The notes beneath the pieces are model-generated. The model made no database searches. It had not been told where the DNA came from and saw only the letters and a list, made by a program, of their open reading frames with translations. From Clostridia bacterium (GTDB taxonomy: Bacteria; Bacillota; Clostridia; Clostridiales; Clostridiaceae): a stretch of DNA of 46,925 bases. This document shows, piece after piece, positions 9,000 to 18,192 of this stretch; the stretch's first letter is position 1, and every line of letters starts with the position of its first letter. The position numbers were made by a program, and so were the translations under genes. The DNA lies in the NCBI GenBank assembly GCA_012523855.1, contig JAAYTB010000126.1:1-46925 (forward strand), in the 5' to 3' direction.

Positions 9000-10946
9000 A
9001 TGACTAAAAAACCATATTACATTACAACGCCAATTTATTATCCGTCAGCCAATCTACATATAGGCAATACTTATACAACTGTAGCTGCCGACGCTCTAGC
9101 AAGATTTAAAAGGCTTAGAGGCTATGATGTAATGTTCCTCACTGGTACTGACGAACATGGACAAAAAATTCAAAGAATTGCAGAAGAGAATGGAGTTACT
9201 CCAAAGGAATATGTGGATAAAATAGTAGCAGGAATAAAGGACCTGTGGAAGTTAATGGACATAAGCTACGATAGATTTATAAGAACTACTGATGACTATC
9301 ATGTAAAGGCTGTTCAGGACATATTTAACAAGTTACATGAGCAGGGGGATATTTACAAGGGTTCCTATGAAGGCTGGTATTGTACACCTTGCGAGGCTTT
9401 CTGGACTGAAACTCAATTAAATGATGGAAAGTGCCCTGACTGTGGCAGAGCGGTAGAAAAGGCAAAGGAAGAGGCTTACTTCTTTAAAATGAGTAAGTAT
9501 GCTGATAGACTTCTTAAACATATAGAAGAAAATCCAGATTTCATTCAGCCAGAATCAAGAAAAAATGAAATGGTTAATAATTTCTTAAAACCGGGACTAC
9601 AGGACCTGTGTGTATCAAGAACTTCTTTTGATTGGGGTATACCAGTAGAGTTTGAAGCAGGCCATGTAATTTATGTTTGGATAGATGCCTTGTCCAACTA
9701 CATAACTGCCCTAGGCTATGGCAACGATAAATATAATGACTATAATAGATATTGGCCTGCAGACGTTCATTTAATTGGTAAGGACATTCTAAGATTCCAT
9801 ACAATCTATTGGCCAATTATGTTGATGGCCTTAGATATAGAACTGCCAAAGCAGGTTTTCGGACACGGCTGGCTCCTAGTAGATGGAGGAAAGATGTCTA
9901 AGTCCAAGGGCAATGTAGTAGACCCAGTAGTGTTAGTAGACCACTTTGGAGTGGATGCTGTTAGATATTATTTACTAAGAGAAATACCTTTTGGGTCCGA
10001 TGGCTTGTTTAATAATGAAATCTTTATAAAAAAGATAAATTCTGATTTGGCCAATGACTTAGGAAACCTTCTGTCTAGAACTGTAGCCATGGTGGATAAA
10101 TACTTTGATGGTATTATTCCAGCACCTACAGCTAAGGAAGAAATAGACGATGATTTAATAGGATTAGCCTTAAGAACTCCAGTGGAAGTAGATAAGGCCA
10201 TTGATGAATTGAGAATTCCAGAAGCCCTAGAGAAGGTTTGGGAGCTTATAGGAAGGGCTAATAAATATATTGATGAAACTACACCATGGATATTAGCTAA
10301 GGATGAAAGTAAAAAGGAAAGACTAGGTACAGTCCTTTATAACCTAGTAGAATCCCTAAGATTTATTTCAACATTATTAGTATCATTCTTACCAACTACC
10401 AGCTCCAAGATAAATGAACAGCTTAACATTGAGTTAGATACCTGGAATAGCTTATCTGCCTTTGATGGCACAAGAGCTGGCACTAAGGTTAAGAAGGGAG
10501 CAGTAATCTTCCCAAGAATAGACGTAGCTGCAAAGCTAGAAGAGTTGGAGGCTTTAAGAGAAGCAAGTCTAAAGGAAGCTGCTGCTGCCAATAAGCCAGC
10601 TATGAAGCCTATGAAAGAAGAAATAACTATAGAAGATTTTGAAAAGATAGATTTAAGAATAGCTAAAGTTCTTCAATGTGAGCCTGTAAAGGGAGCCAAA
10701 AAGCTACTAAAGTTAAAGGTAGACTTAGGTGGAGAGGAAAGACAGGTAGTATCAGGAATAGCCCAATACTATAAGCCTGAAGAACTAGTAGGCAAGTCCA
10801 TAATTTTAGTAGCAAATCTTAAGCCTGTTACTTTGAGAGGAGAGCTTTCACAAGGAATGATACTAGCAGCTTCAGACCATGAAGACAGCAAGCTCTTTGT
10901 TGCAGGTATTGATGGTGAACTTCCAACAGGGAGTCAGGTAAGATAA
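9000..10946 (+). CDS. metG: Methionyl-tRNA synthetase
   Basis: This 648-aa class I aminoacyl-tRNA synthetase charges tRNA-Met. It shows the HIGH-type HIGN (His20), the zinc-binding knuckle CTPCEAFW...CPDCGR (about residues 127-147) and KMSKSKGN (about residues 298-305). The carboxy-terminal 110 residues form the EMAP/Trbp-type tRNA-binding OB domain (IDLRIAKVLQCEPVKGAKKL). AAAGGAGG precedes the ATG. Expression is under the T-box upstream, and a terminator follows. In many Bacillota metG heads the tatD-yabE-rnmV-rsmA block, which here lies about 20 kb away. Confidence 0.98.
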   Translation: MTKKPYYITTPIYYPSANLHIGNTYTTVAADALARFKRLRGYDVMFLTGTDEHGQKIQRIAEENGVTPKEYVDKIVAGIKDLWKLMDISYDRFIRTTDDYHVKAVQDIFNKLHEQGDIYKGSYEGWYCTPCEAFWTETQLNDGKCPDCGRAVEKAKEEAYFFKMSKYADRLLKHIEENPDFIQPESRKNEMVNNFLKPGLQDLCVSRTSFDWGIPVEFEAGHVIYVWIDALSNYITALGYGNDKYNDYNRYWPADVHLIGKDILRFHTIYWPIMLMALDIELPKQVFGHGWLLVDGGKMSKSKGNVVDPVVLVDHFGVDAVRYYLLREIPFGSDGLFNNEIFIKKINSDLANDLGNLLSRTVAMVDKYFDGIIPAPTAKEEIDDDLIGLALRTPVEVDKAIDELRIPEALEKVWELIGRANKYIDETTPWILAKDESKKERLGTVLYNLVESLRFISTLLVSFLPTTSSKINEQLNIELDTWNSLSAFDGTRAGTKVKKGAVIFPRIDVAAKLEELEALREASLKEAAAANKPAMKPMKEEITIEDFEKIDLRIAKVLQCEPVKGAKKLLKLKVDLGGEERQVVSGIAQYYKPEELVGKSIILVANLKPVTLRGELSQGMILAASDHEDSKLFVAGIDGELPTGSQVR

Positions 10947-10960
10947 AAAGATAAGATAAG

Positions 10961-10991
10961 GGTTGTTGCATTAAATGCAGCAACCTTTTTT
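10961..10991 (+). terminator. Rho-independent terminator after metG
   Basis: GGTTGTTGCAT and ATGCAGCAACC form an 11-bp stem with one G-U pair around TAA, followed by six T. Confidence 0.9.
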
Positions 10992-11107
10992 ACAGTAGAT
11001 TTTTATAAAATACAACCATATAGCAGGAATATCTTTCTAAGTTAGTGGCAATAATCTAAGTATAATACTAGAGGTTATAATTATTGCTTATGGTTGGAGT
11101 GGTTATT

Positions 11108-11748
11108 ATGAGAATACCAAATCATATAGGAATTATTCCTGATGGTAATAGAAGATGGGCAGTGGCTAGAGGTATGTCTAAGGATAAGGGTTACCTTCCA
11201 GGTCTAAAGCCAGCAGAGGAGGTTTTTAGGCTCTGCAAAGAAGTAGGAGTAAAGGAACTTACTTTCTACGGATTTACTACAGATAACACTAAGCGGTCAG
11301 CACAACAAAGAATAGCCTTCACTGAGGCCTGCATTGAGGCTGTAAGAAAGCTGTCTAAACTGGATGGATCCATACTAGTAGTAGGAAATACAGAGTCTCC
11401 CATGTTTCCCAAAGAACTTCTACCTTTCACCAGTAGAAAAGTTTTGGTAAAGGAGGCTTGAAAGTAAATCTGTTAGTAAACTACGGTTGGGGGTGGGACT
11501 TAAATCAACTAAAATTTGCAGATGCAAGAAAAAAGAATATTAGTAATAATATTAGGTCTTTTGATGTATCGAGAGTGGATCTAATTATCCGTTGGGGAGG
11601 GAGAAGAAGACTTAGCGGTTTTCTGCCGGTACAAACCATATATTCAGATTTTTATGTAGTGGAAGAACTTTGGCCTGATTTTAAAGCAGAACATTTTTAC
11701 CAGGCCCTAAATTGGTACAATGAACAAGATATCACCTTAGGGGGCTGA
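11108..11748 (+). pseudogene. Undecaprenyl-diphosphate-synthase-like cis-prenyltransferase, frameshifted
   Basis: The first frame (ATG 11108, GGAGTGG upstream) gives HIGIIPDGNRRWAVARG and LTFYGFTTDN, the start of a cis-prenyltransferase with the catalytic Asp in DGN. It runs into a stop at 11459-11461. The second frame continues the fold with LKVNLLVNYGWGWDL, RVDLIIRWGGRRRLSGFLP and WPDF. Adding one A to the A4 run near 11440 joins them as SRK-SFGKGGLKVN and gives about 213 aa, shorter than the usual 245-250 of UppS. It is a divergent paralogue: the usual RTSGEQRLSNF reads RWGGRRRLSGF. Mutation or sequence error are both possible. Confidence 0.8.
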
Positions 11749-11760
11749 TAGTTAACATTC

Positions 11761-11786
11761 AAAAGCGACTTTTTTAGTCGCTTTTT
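11761..11786. terminator. Bidirectional terminator
   Basis: AAAAGCGACT and AGTCGCTTTTT form a perfect stem with A and T runs on both sides. It separates the prenyltransferase remnant (+) from wrbA (-). Confidence 0.87.
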
Positions 11787-11805
11787 CCATTAGCTAACTT
11801 ATCAA

Positions 11806-12417
11806 CTACTGATTAGCCTTTTTTACCCATTGAGCAACTGTAACTGTACGTTTTGCTTGGTGTTTTACTGCTCCCTGCACATCTTCAATCATTTTTCCAT
11901 CTTGGTCTACTGATACACTTGTTCCATAAGGGTTTCCACCTGCACCAAATAAAACTGGATCCGTATAGCCAGGTGGTACAATAATTGCGCCCCAGTGCAT
12001 CATAGAAGTGTATAAAGAAAGAAGAGTTGATTCCTGACCGCCATGGAGATTTTGTGCTGAAGTCATGGCACTTACAACCTTGTTAATTGTTTTACCGCTT
12101 GTCCAAAGTCCACCTTGAATATCAAGAAATTGTTTCATTTGGGATGGCATGTTACCAAATCTAGTGGGTACACTAAAGATGATTGCATCAGCCCACTCAA
12201 GATCTGCTGATTTTGCAACTGGGATATCTTTTGTTGCTTCTACAGTTTTTTTCCATACTTCATTTCCCTGAATAACTGACTCCGGTGCTAATTCTTCTAC
12301 TTTTAATAGCTTAACTTCAGCACCAGCTTCTCTTGCTCCTTCCTCAGCCCATTTAGCTAATTGAAAGTTTGTACCACCCATACTGTAAAAAATAACAGCT
12401 AATTTAACATTTGACAT
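11806..12417 (-). CDS. wrbA: WrbA-type NAD(P)H:quinone oxidoreductase
   Basis: This 203-aa flavodoxin-fold FMN protein reduces quinones by two electrons. Visible are the FMN phosphate loop VIFYSMGGTNFQLAKW, the WrbA-type PTRFGNMPSQMKQFLD, SAQNLHGGQESTLLSLY and the late PYGTS. The length is normal for WrbA. I start at ATG 12417 (MSNVKLAVIF) because AAGGAG lies 9 bp upstream; the 40-residue extension that is open upstream has no ribosome site and is not part of the family. It stands alone between the terminator and a long AT-rich gap. Confidence 0.92.
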   Translation of the reverse strand: MSNVKLAVIFYSMGGTNFQLAKWAEEGAREAGAEVKLLKVEELAPESVIQGNEVWKKTVEATKDIPVAKSADLEWADAIIFSVPTRFGNMPSQMKQFLDIQGGLWTSGKTINKVVSAMTSAQNLHGGQESTLLSLYTSMMHWGAIIVPPGYTDPVLFGAGGNPYGTSVSVDQDGKMIEDVQGAVKHQAKRTVTVAQWVKKANQ

Positions 12418-12679
12418 TTTCTCAATCTCCTTTTTGATGAACTTCCAAAGAATTTGGATAAGAAACAAATTCTTTAACACATATCCTATTGTTTCTTTCT
12501 TTTCAATTTTTATTCGATATTTAGCAACTATCTTCAATATTTTTTTAGTATTGATGTATTGATTTCTGATATTAAGACAATATAAAAATAGTAAATAAAT
12601 AATGTTTTTTAATTTTACTTAGGATAAAAATTTAACTAATATCCTTTAACAAACTTAAGAAGATAGAGGGGGAGTGGAA

Positions 12680-13999
12680 ATGGATCTATTAGGTATATTG
12701 GGGATACTACTAGGGATATTAACAATCATTCTTTTTATTATTAAAAAGTTCAATGTCATCGTTGCTGCGCCAATAGCAACCATTGTCCTCTTGCTATTCA
12801 ACAAGCTACCAATACTAGAAACTGTATTTGGCAAAGAAAATTCCTATATGACGTCACTTGCTGGCTTTATTGCATCAAATTTTCCTATTTTCTTACTAGG
12901 TTCTATACTAGCCAAGTACATGGATAAAAGTGGGGCAACCATTTCAATTGCAGATAAAATATTGTCCTTGGTAGGAAACAAAAATCCCTACAAGGCCTTA
13001 GTGGCGCTATTTATTATTTCTGCCATCCTTACCTACGGTGGCATTAATGTGTTCGTTGTTATATTTGCATTAATCCCAATGGCTAAACCCATATTCAAAA
13101 AACTTAGTCTTTCGTGGAAATTAGTGACTATTCCTGTCTTTGGAGGGACCTCAACCTTTACTATGAACATGTTGCCCGGTGCAACTTCTTTACACAATGT
13201 TGTCCCTTCAACTGCTTTGGGGACTACACTGACTGCTGCTCCAATTATCGGAATGGTCACTTCCGTGGCGGCAATTATTTTTATATTAATATTTATGAAA
13301 TACTCATTGAAGCAAAGTATAAAAAAGAAAGAGACTTTTAATCTGGATGACAAGGTTGAAAGTAGTGATGATAGACCTAAAGGTGAACCGCCATCCTTCA
13401 TTATCAGTTTACTTCCAATAGTGACCTTATTAGCTATTATATTGATTTTTAGTTCAGTGGAAAATATTATTATTGTGGCTCTCATTATTGCCATTTTAAT
13501 CAGTGGAATTTTATTCCGTAACCAAATTGAAGAGCATAAAGAAGTATTGAATCAAGCAGCAAACGAATCCTTATCATCAACAATCACAACAGGTAGTACC
13601 ATTGCATTTGGCACCATGGCAACAAGTGTAGCTGCCTTTAAAGCTGTATTTAATTTAATTCAATCTATTCCAGGCCCAGCAGTACTTTCATTAATGGTTG
13701 GTACTGGTCTTATAGGTGGTATTACCGCTTCTGCCGTTGGAGCAATAGGTATTTCAGTTGTAAACTTTGCCCCTATCTATTTACAGATAGGATTAGATCC
13801 TGAGACCATTCATCGTGCCATTGCCATTGGCTAAGGTGCATTATCAATTGTTCCCTACTCAGGATTCTTAATAATTTTCAACAGTTTAACAGGCTTAACC
13901 ATGAAAGATACATTTAAAAACGGTTTTATTACTATTAGTGTTACTCACTGGATTGCAATGGCAGTTACGGTGATTATGTCTATTTTAGGTTTGGCTTAA
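12680..13999 (+). pseudogene. GntP-family permease with an in-frame stop codon
   Basis: This is a gluconate/organic-acid:H+ symporter-type membrane protein of about 438 codons. It reads as a normal GntP relative from ATG 12680 (GAGGGGG upstream) with TYGGINVFVVIFAL, FGGTSTFTMNMLPG and ASAVGAIGISV. At 13832-13834 a TAA interrupts it, and the same frame resumes with GALSIVPYSGFLIIF and a final membrane segment until TAA 13997-13999. The family has a continuous segment here, so this is most likely a nonsense mutation removing about 55 residues. It sits upstream of another damaged catabolic gene, probably its former operon partner. Confidence 0.82.
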
Positions 14000-14059
14000 A
14001 TAAGTGTAGCAAGTTTTCATAGTCCTTATGAATAAATTAGCTATAAGGAGGAATATATA

Positions 14060-14836
14060 ATGAGTAAAAAAATTGGATTTGTAGGATTAGGAACAATGGG
14101 TTTCCCAATGGCAGATACAGTGAAAGAAGTTGCGGAATTAGCTGATGAAGCAATCATCTCAATGGTTCGTGACTATTCACAAAACCTAGATGTTATCTTT
14201 GCTGATAAGGGTATCCTTACTACACAAAACACTGATGGTAAAACTATAATCGTTATGAGTACACTTTCTCCAGATGCAATGAACCAATTAGCTGCTAGAG
14301 TAGAATCTGAAAGTGGATTAAAATTAATCAGTGCTGCAGTAAGTGGTGGTCGAACTGGTGCTGAAGCTGGAACCTTATCAATAATAACTTCTGGCCATGA
14401 AGAAATAGTCAGGTCATTTGCTCCATACTTTGATGCGATGGGTTCAAATACATTCTACTATGGTCCTGCTGCTGGAAACAGCCAAGTAGCAAAATTGGTA
14501 AACAATATGATTCTTGCTGTGAATATGAATGCAGTTGCAGAAGGTTTAAAATTAGGTAACCATTATGGATTACCAGAAGAAGAAATTATTAAATTATTAC
14601 AAGTAAGTACTGGTGATAGTTGGGTAGCACGTAACTGGCCTGAAGTATCTCAGTGGACTGCCGACATCGCTTTAGCAGTATTACAAAAAGACTTAATAGC
14701 TACCTATGAAGAAAGTATTAAACACAATTTAGAAATGCCCTTTAATGCTTTATCATCGATACAACTATTCCCCTCAAAATCTTCCGTTTTTCCCTATTTA
14801 AAGGTTACCATTTTGTGTGAAAACGATTATATTTAG
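14060..14836 (+). pseudogene. 3-hydroxyisobutyrate dehydrogenase / tartronate-semialdehyde reductase-type gene, internally deleted
   Basis: The start KIGFVGLGTMGFPMA is the Rossmann loop of the beta-hydroxyacid dehydrogenase family. The text then jumps straight to VAELADEAIISMV, which normally lies about 40 residues later, so the strand holding the cofactor-specificity residues is missing. The middle is well conserved: SAAVSGGRTGAEAGTL (substrate site), GNSQVAKLVNNM (catalytic Lys) and NMNAVAEGLKLG. The end (after MPFNALSS) departs from the family and is about 30 residues short. The frame is open for 258 codons, but the product should not bind NAD(P). GarR-type enzymes pair with GntP-type permeases. 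Confidence 0.7.
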
Positions 14837-14856
14837 AAAAAATGGCAAAAGCTAAG

Positions 14857-14886
14857 TTGGAAAATAGTTTAATAATTGGTTATAAT
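14857..14886 (+). promoter_or_regulatory. Promoter of the sugar ABC importer operon
   Basis: TTGGAA (14857-14862), 18 bp and TATAAT (14881-14886). A perfect 12-bp palindrome TAGGCATGCCTA (14890-14901) sits at the expected transcription start and could be an operator. Confidence 0.55.
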
Positions 14887-14960
14887 ATATAGGCATGCCT
14901 AAATAAAAATAACAATAATTAACAAAAAACTTGTTTAATATAACTAACAGGAGGGAAAAT

Positions 14961-16211
14961 ATGAAATCCGTAAGAAAAGTATTGGTTTTTCTGTCTATTG
15001 TCATTTTTCAATTGACACTTTTTTCAGCTTGTGATTTTTCAAAGGATGATGGCACAATTGAGATTGTTATATGGGAAGACGAATCTGAAGCAGTAAGGGC
15101 GGTACACGATGAGATTATAGAAGAATTCATCAGTGCTAACCCTGATATTAAAGTAAAAAGAACCCATTATGAGTTGCAGGATCTAAAATCTAACTTTATC
15201 AATGCTGCTATGGCTGGTCATGGGCCAGATTTAGTAATTGGACCTAATGATGTTGTAGGACTTTTTCAATCAGGAGACTTAATTATACCAACGGAAGACT
15301 TAATGGGTGAAGAGTTTTTTTCTAGATTTAATAAAACTGCCCTAAAGGCAGTGCAAATAAATGGAAAGCAATATGGAATACCAGATCGTAATGGTAATGA
15401 ATTATTACTCTTTTATAATAAAAAAATAATAGACAAGCCTGCCAGTAGTATGGAGGAATTAATTATTCAGACTGAGGAGCTAAAGGAAGAAGGTAAAATT
15501 GATTACTCTATAGCTTGCAGAACAGATGAATCTTTCTTTTTCTTTCCCTTCCAAACTGCCTTTACAGGGGGAAAAATATTTAAAGAGCATACTATACCAT
15601 TAGAGCCTGATTTAGATACTCCAGAAATGACTGAATATGCTAGATACATAAAGAAGCTACATGATGATAAGGTTATACCTAGGTCAGGGGATTATAATGT
15701 AGCAAAAACCTTATTTGAAGAAGGGAAGGCTCCCTACTATATCAATGGCCCTTGGGCTTTTGTAGAGTGTGATGATGCTAATATGGATTGGGATATAACA
15801 GTGCTGCCTACTATTAGAAATAAACCTATGAAACCATCATCTGCAGTAAAGGCAGTAATGGTATCTATAGTGGCAGAAAAGGCCAGTGGCCCTAAAAAGG
15901 AAGCTTTAATTAAGTACATTGATTTCTTAACATCTAAGGAATCTCAATTAAAACTGTCTAAAGTTCATGGCCAGTTACCAACAGATAAGGAAGCAGCAGA
16001 GGAAGTAATGATATTAGATCCTAAATATGCAATACAGGAAGAGCAGTTAGAAAAGTCTGTACCAACACCTCCTTATCAAGAGATGACTAAAACTTGGGAT
16101 GCCATGAGAGATGCTCAAATGGAGCTACTAACAGGAAAGATTAAGGCTGAAGATTATGGTAGTAAGTGCCAAGAAAAGGCAGTACAGTATATTGAGGATC
16201 TACAAGGGTGA
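14961..16211 (+). CDS. Sugar ABC transporter substrate-binding lipoprotein (MalE-like)
   Basis: This 416-aa extracellular solute-binding protein family 1 member has a signal peptide ending in lipobox FSAC, then IEIVIWEDESEA and GHGPDLVIGPNDVVGLFQSG, which follow the MalE/maltodextrin-binding pattern. GGAGGG lies before ATG 14961; an upstream in-frame codon is not needed. It is the first gene of a binding protein-permease-permease operon. MalE-like features and a starch-binding-like protein elsewhere in the window suggest maltodextrin, but the sugar cannot be fixed from sequence. Confidence 0.9.
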   Translation: MKSVRKVLVFLSIVIFQLTLFSACDFSKDDGTIEIVIWEDESEAVRAVHDEIIEEFISANPDIKVKRTHYELQDLKSNFINAAMAGHGPDLVIGPNDVVGLFQSGDLIIPTEDLMGEEFFSRFNKTALKAVQINGKQYGIPDRNGNELLLFYNKKIIDKPASSMEELIIQTEELKEEGKIDYSIACRTDESFFFFPFQTAFTGGKIFKEHTIPLEPDLDTPEMTEYARYIKKLHDDKVIPRSGDYNVAKTLFEEGKAPYYINGPWAFVECDDANMDWDITVLPTIRNKPMKPSSAVKAVMVSIVAEKASGPKKEALIKYIDFLTSKESQLKLSKVHGQLPTDKEAAEEVMILDPKYAIQEEQLEKSVPTPPYQEMTKTWDAMRDAQMELLTGKIKAEDYGSKCQEKAVQYIEDLQG

Positions 16212-16249
16212 TAGGAAGTTTTATATACTTTTAATAGAAGGAGATAATC

Positions 16250-17188
16250 ATGAGGTTAGAAAGAGATTACTATAGAAATTTGCAAATAAAAACAAGTAAG
16301 GGAAGATTCCATAAGGAAAAAAGTAAAATACTATGGTTTTTGCTTCCAACTTTTCTTGTGATGACACTAGTAGTAGCCTATCCTTTAATATTCGAATTTG
16401 TATTAAGCTTTAAAAGGGTGGTTCTACAAAACCTAAGAAGTTGGGATTGGCCCAATGTAGGTTTTGACAATTACAAGAGAATATTTAGAGAACCTATATT
16501 TTATAAGGTTCTGGGCAATACGGTGTTATGGACAGTTATAAATGTATCCTGTCATGTATTTTTTGGCATGGGACTGGCGTTACTTCTAAATAGAAAGCTA
16601 CCATTTAAGGCCTTGATTAGGTTAATATTAATTTTGCCTTGGGCTATGCCAGAATATATAGTTGCCCTAACTTGGAAAGGCTTATTTAATGAAGAATTCG
16701 GAACTATTAATGTTGTGTTGAAAACTCTTTTTGGCAGTGATGCTATGATTCCTTGGTTGTCAGACCCTAAATATGTATTTATAGCTTCAATTATAACTAA
16801 CGTATGGTTAGGTATACCCTTTATTATGATGGTATGCCTGGGAGGCTTACAAAGCATAGATAAGGAATATTATGAGGCAGCAGAGGTTGATGGTGCAAGC
16901 AACTGGCAAAAGCTTAAAAACATAACCTTACCCCTGTTAAAGCCTGTAATGACACCAGCCATTATCTTAGGCACAGTATGGACCTTTAACAAAGTAAATA
17001 TTATATATATAATGGCAGGGAATAATGTTTCCGACGATGCTCATATTTTAGTAACCTACGCTATGAAAAAGGCATTCAACAACTATAACTACAGTTATTC
17101 TGCAGCCTTTGCCGTTATCATATTCTTAATATTAGCCTTATTTAGTTCAACCTTTATAAAGGCTCAAAAAATGAATCAAGTGAGGTGA
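16250..17188 (+). CDS. Sugar ABC transporter permease (MalF-like)
   Basis: This 312-aa membrane subunit has a cytoplasmic start of about 35 residues and six predicted membrane segments. The EAA loop reads EAAEVDGASNWQKLKNITLP and contacts the ATPase. The family motif PWAMPEYIVALTWKGLFNEEFG is also present. AGGAG is 6 bp before the ATG. The gene lies 38 bp after the binding protein and 4 bp before the second permease. No ATPase gene is in the operon, so a shared MsmX-type ATPase encoded elsewhere is inferred. Confidence 0.92.
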   Translation: MRLERDYYRNLQIKTSKGRFHKEKSKILWFLLPTFLVMTLVVAYPLIFEFVLSFKRVVLQNLRSWDWPNVGFDNYKRIFREPIFYKVLGNTVLWTVINVSCHVFFGMGLALLLNRKLPFKALIRLILILPWAMPEYIVALTWKGLFNEEFGTINVVLKTLFGSDAMIPWLSDPKYVFIASIITNVWLGIPFIMMVCLGGLQSIDKEYYEAAEVDGASNWQKLKNITLPLLKPVMTPAIILGTVWTFNKVNIIYIMAGNNVSDDAHILVTYAMKKAFNNYNYSYSAAFAVIIFLILALFSSTFIKAQKMNQVR

Positions 17189-17192
17189 TAGT

Positions 17193-18110
17193 ATGAGAAA
17201 CTCTTATTTTAATAAAAATTCTGAATTAACAAACAGTTACTACTATAGGAACTTAGATGTAAAAAATAGCTACTTTGACAAAGGTGATTCTAAGATAAAG
17301 ATAATTATAATATATGCCATTCTAATTTTAGCTTGCTTTATTGCTTTATATCCTATATTAAATATTATTACAATATCTTTAAGACCAGCAGACAAGCTTC
17401 TATCCACTTCCTTGAAAATTATACCGGACAACGGAAGCTTTGATAATTTTATAAAGGCTATAAAAAAGCCGGAATTTTTAACTTGGATAAAAAACAGCCT
17501 TATAGTGTCTTTATTTTCAACAGTTTGTGCTTTAACTATATCTGTTATGGGAGCCTATGCTTTTTCAAGACATAAATTTAGGGGGAAGAAAATGGGCCTG
17601 AACTTACTTTTATTAAGCCAGATGTTCCCGGCTCCTATGATTATGTTGCCTCTATACATATTAATGACAAAGATGCAGCTGACAGATAAGTATGCTGGAA
17701 TTATCATTGTTTATATAGCAAGCGCTATTCCTTTTAACGTATGGTTGATGAAAGGATATTTTGATACTATAGATAAGTCTTTAGAAGAGAGTGCTTATGT
17801 TGACGGAGCGAATTTATTAACAGCATTTTATAAAATTATATTACCTGTGGCCAAGCCTGGCATAGCTGTAGCAGCCTTGTTTGCCTTTATGGGAGCTTGG
17901 TCAGAATACATAATAGCAAGAGTGCTTTTAGCCACTGAGGACATGTATACCCTGCCTATGGGCCTAGTGAGTATGCAGGGGGACTTTACCACTCAATGGG
18001 GTGTATATTCAGCTATAGCCTTAATAACAGCTATACCAGCTATGCTAGTCTTTATACTTTGTTCTAAGTATTTAGTTGGTGGTATGACAGCTGGAAGTGT
18101 TAAAGGATAA
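17193..18110 (+). CDS. Sugar ABC transporter permease (MalG-like)
   Basis: This 305-aa second permease has six predicted membrane segments and the EAA loop ESAYVDGANLLTAFYKIILP, with the typical MalG carboxy end YLVGGMTAGSVKG. The amino end has about 45 polar residues with short repeats of NSYY/NSYF, also echoed in the partner's DYYRNLQ; their role is unknown. A terminator follows about 60 bp downstream. Confidence 0.92.
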   Translation: MRNSYFNKNSELTNSYYYRNLDVKNSYFDKGDSKIKIIIIYAILILACFIALYPILNIITISLRPADKLLSTSLKIIPDNGSFDNFIKAIKKPEFLTWIKNSLIVSLFSTVCALTISVMGAYAFSRHKFRGKKMGLNLLLLSQMFPAPMIMLPLYILMTKMQLTDKYAGIIIVYIASAIPFNVWLMKGYFDTIDKSLEESAYVDGANLLTAFYKIILPVAKPGIAVAALFAFMGAWSEYIIARVLLATEDMYTLPMGLVSMQGDFTTQWGVYSAIALITAIPAMLVFILCSKYLVGGMTAGSVKG

Positions 18111-18166
18111 GAAAAAGGATAGGTTTTTAAGTTATCTGTATTTAATAAAAATTCATAGAGTAAAAT

Positions 18167-18192
18167 AAAAAAAGTGGCAAGCCACTTTTTTT
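18167..18192. terminator. Bidirectional terminator
   Basis: AAAAAAAGTGG and CCACTTTTTTT pair around CAAG. It lies between the convergent malG-like gene and the DUF4914 gene and overlaps the latter's stop. Confidence 0.87.

Noticed and set aside
14060..14836. Intact novel short dehydrogenase
   Set aside because: Loss of the second Rossmann strand and of the family carboxy end, next to another broken gene, fits a pseudogene better.
14961..18110. Missing or hidden ATPase gene for the sugar importer
   Set aside because: No additional Walker motifs are found between 14.8 and 18.2 kb; sharing of an MsmX-type ATPase is normal for this family.
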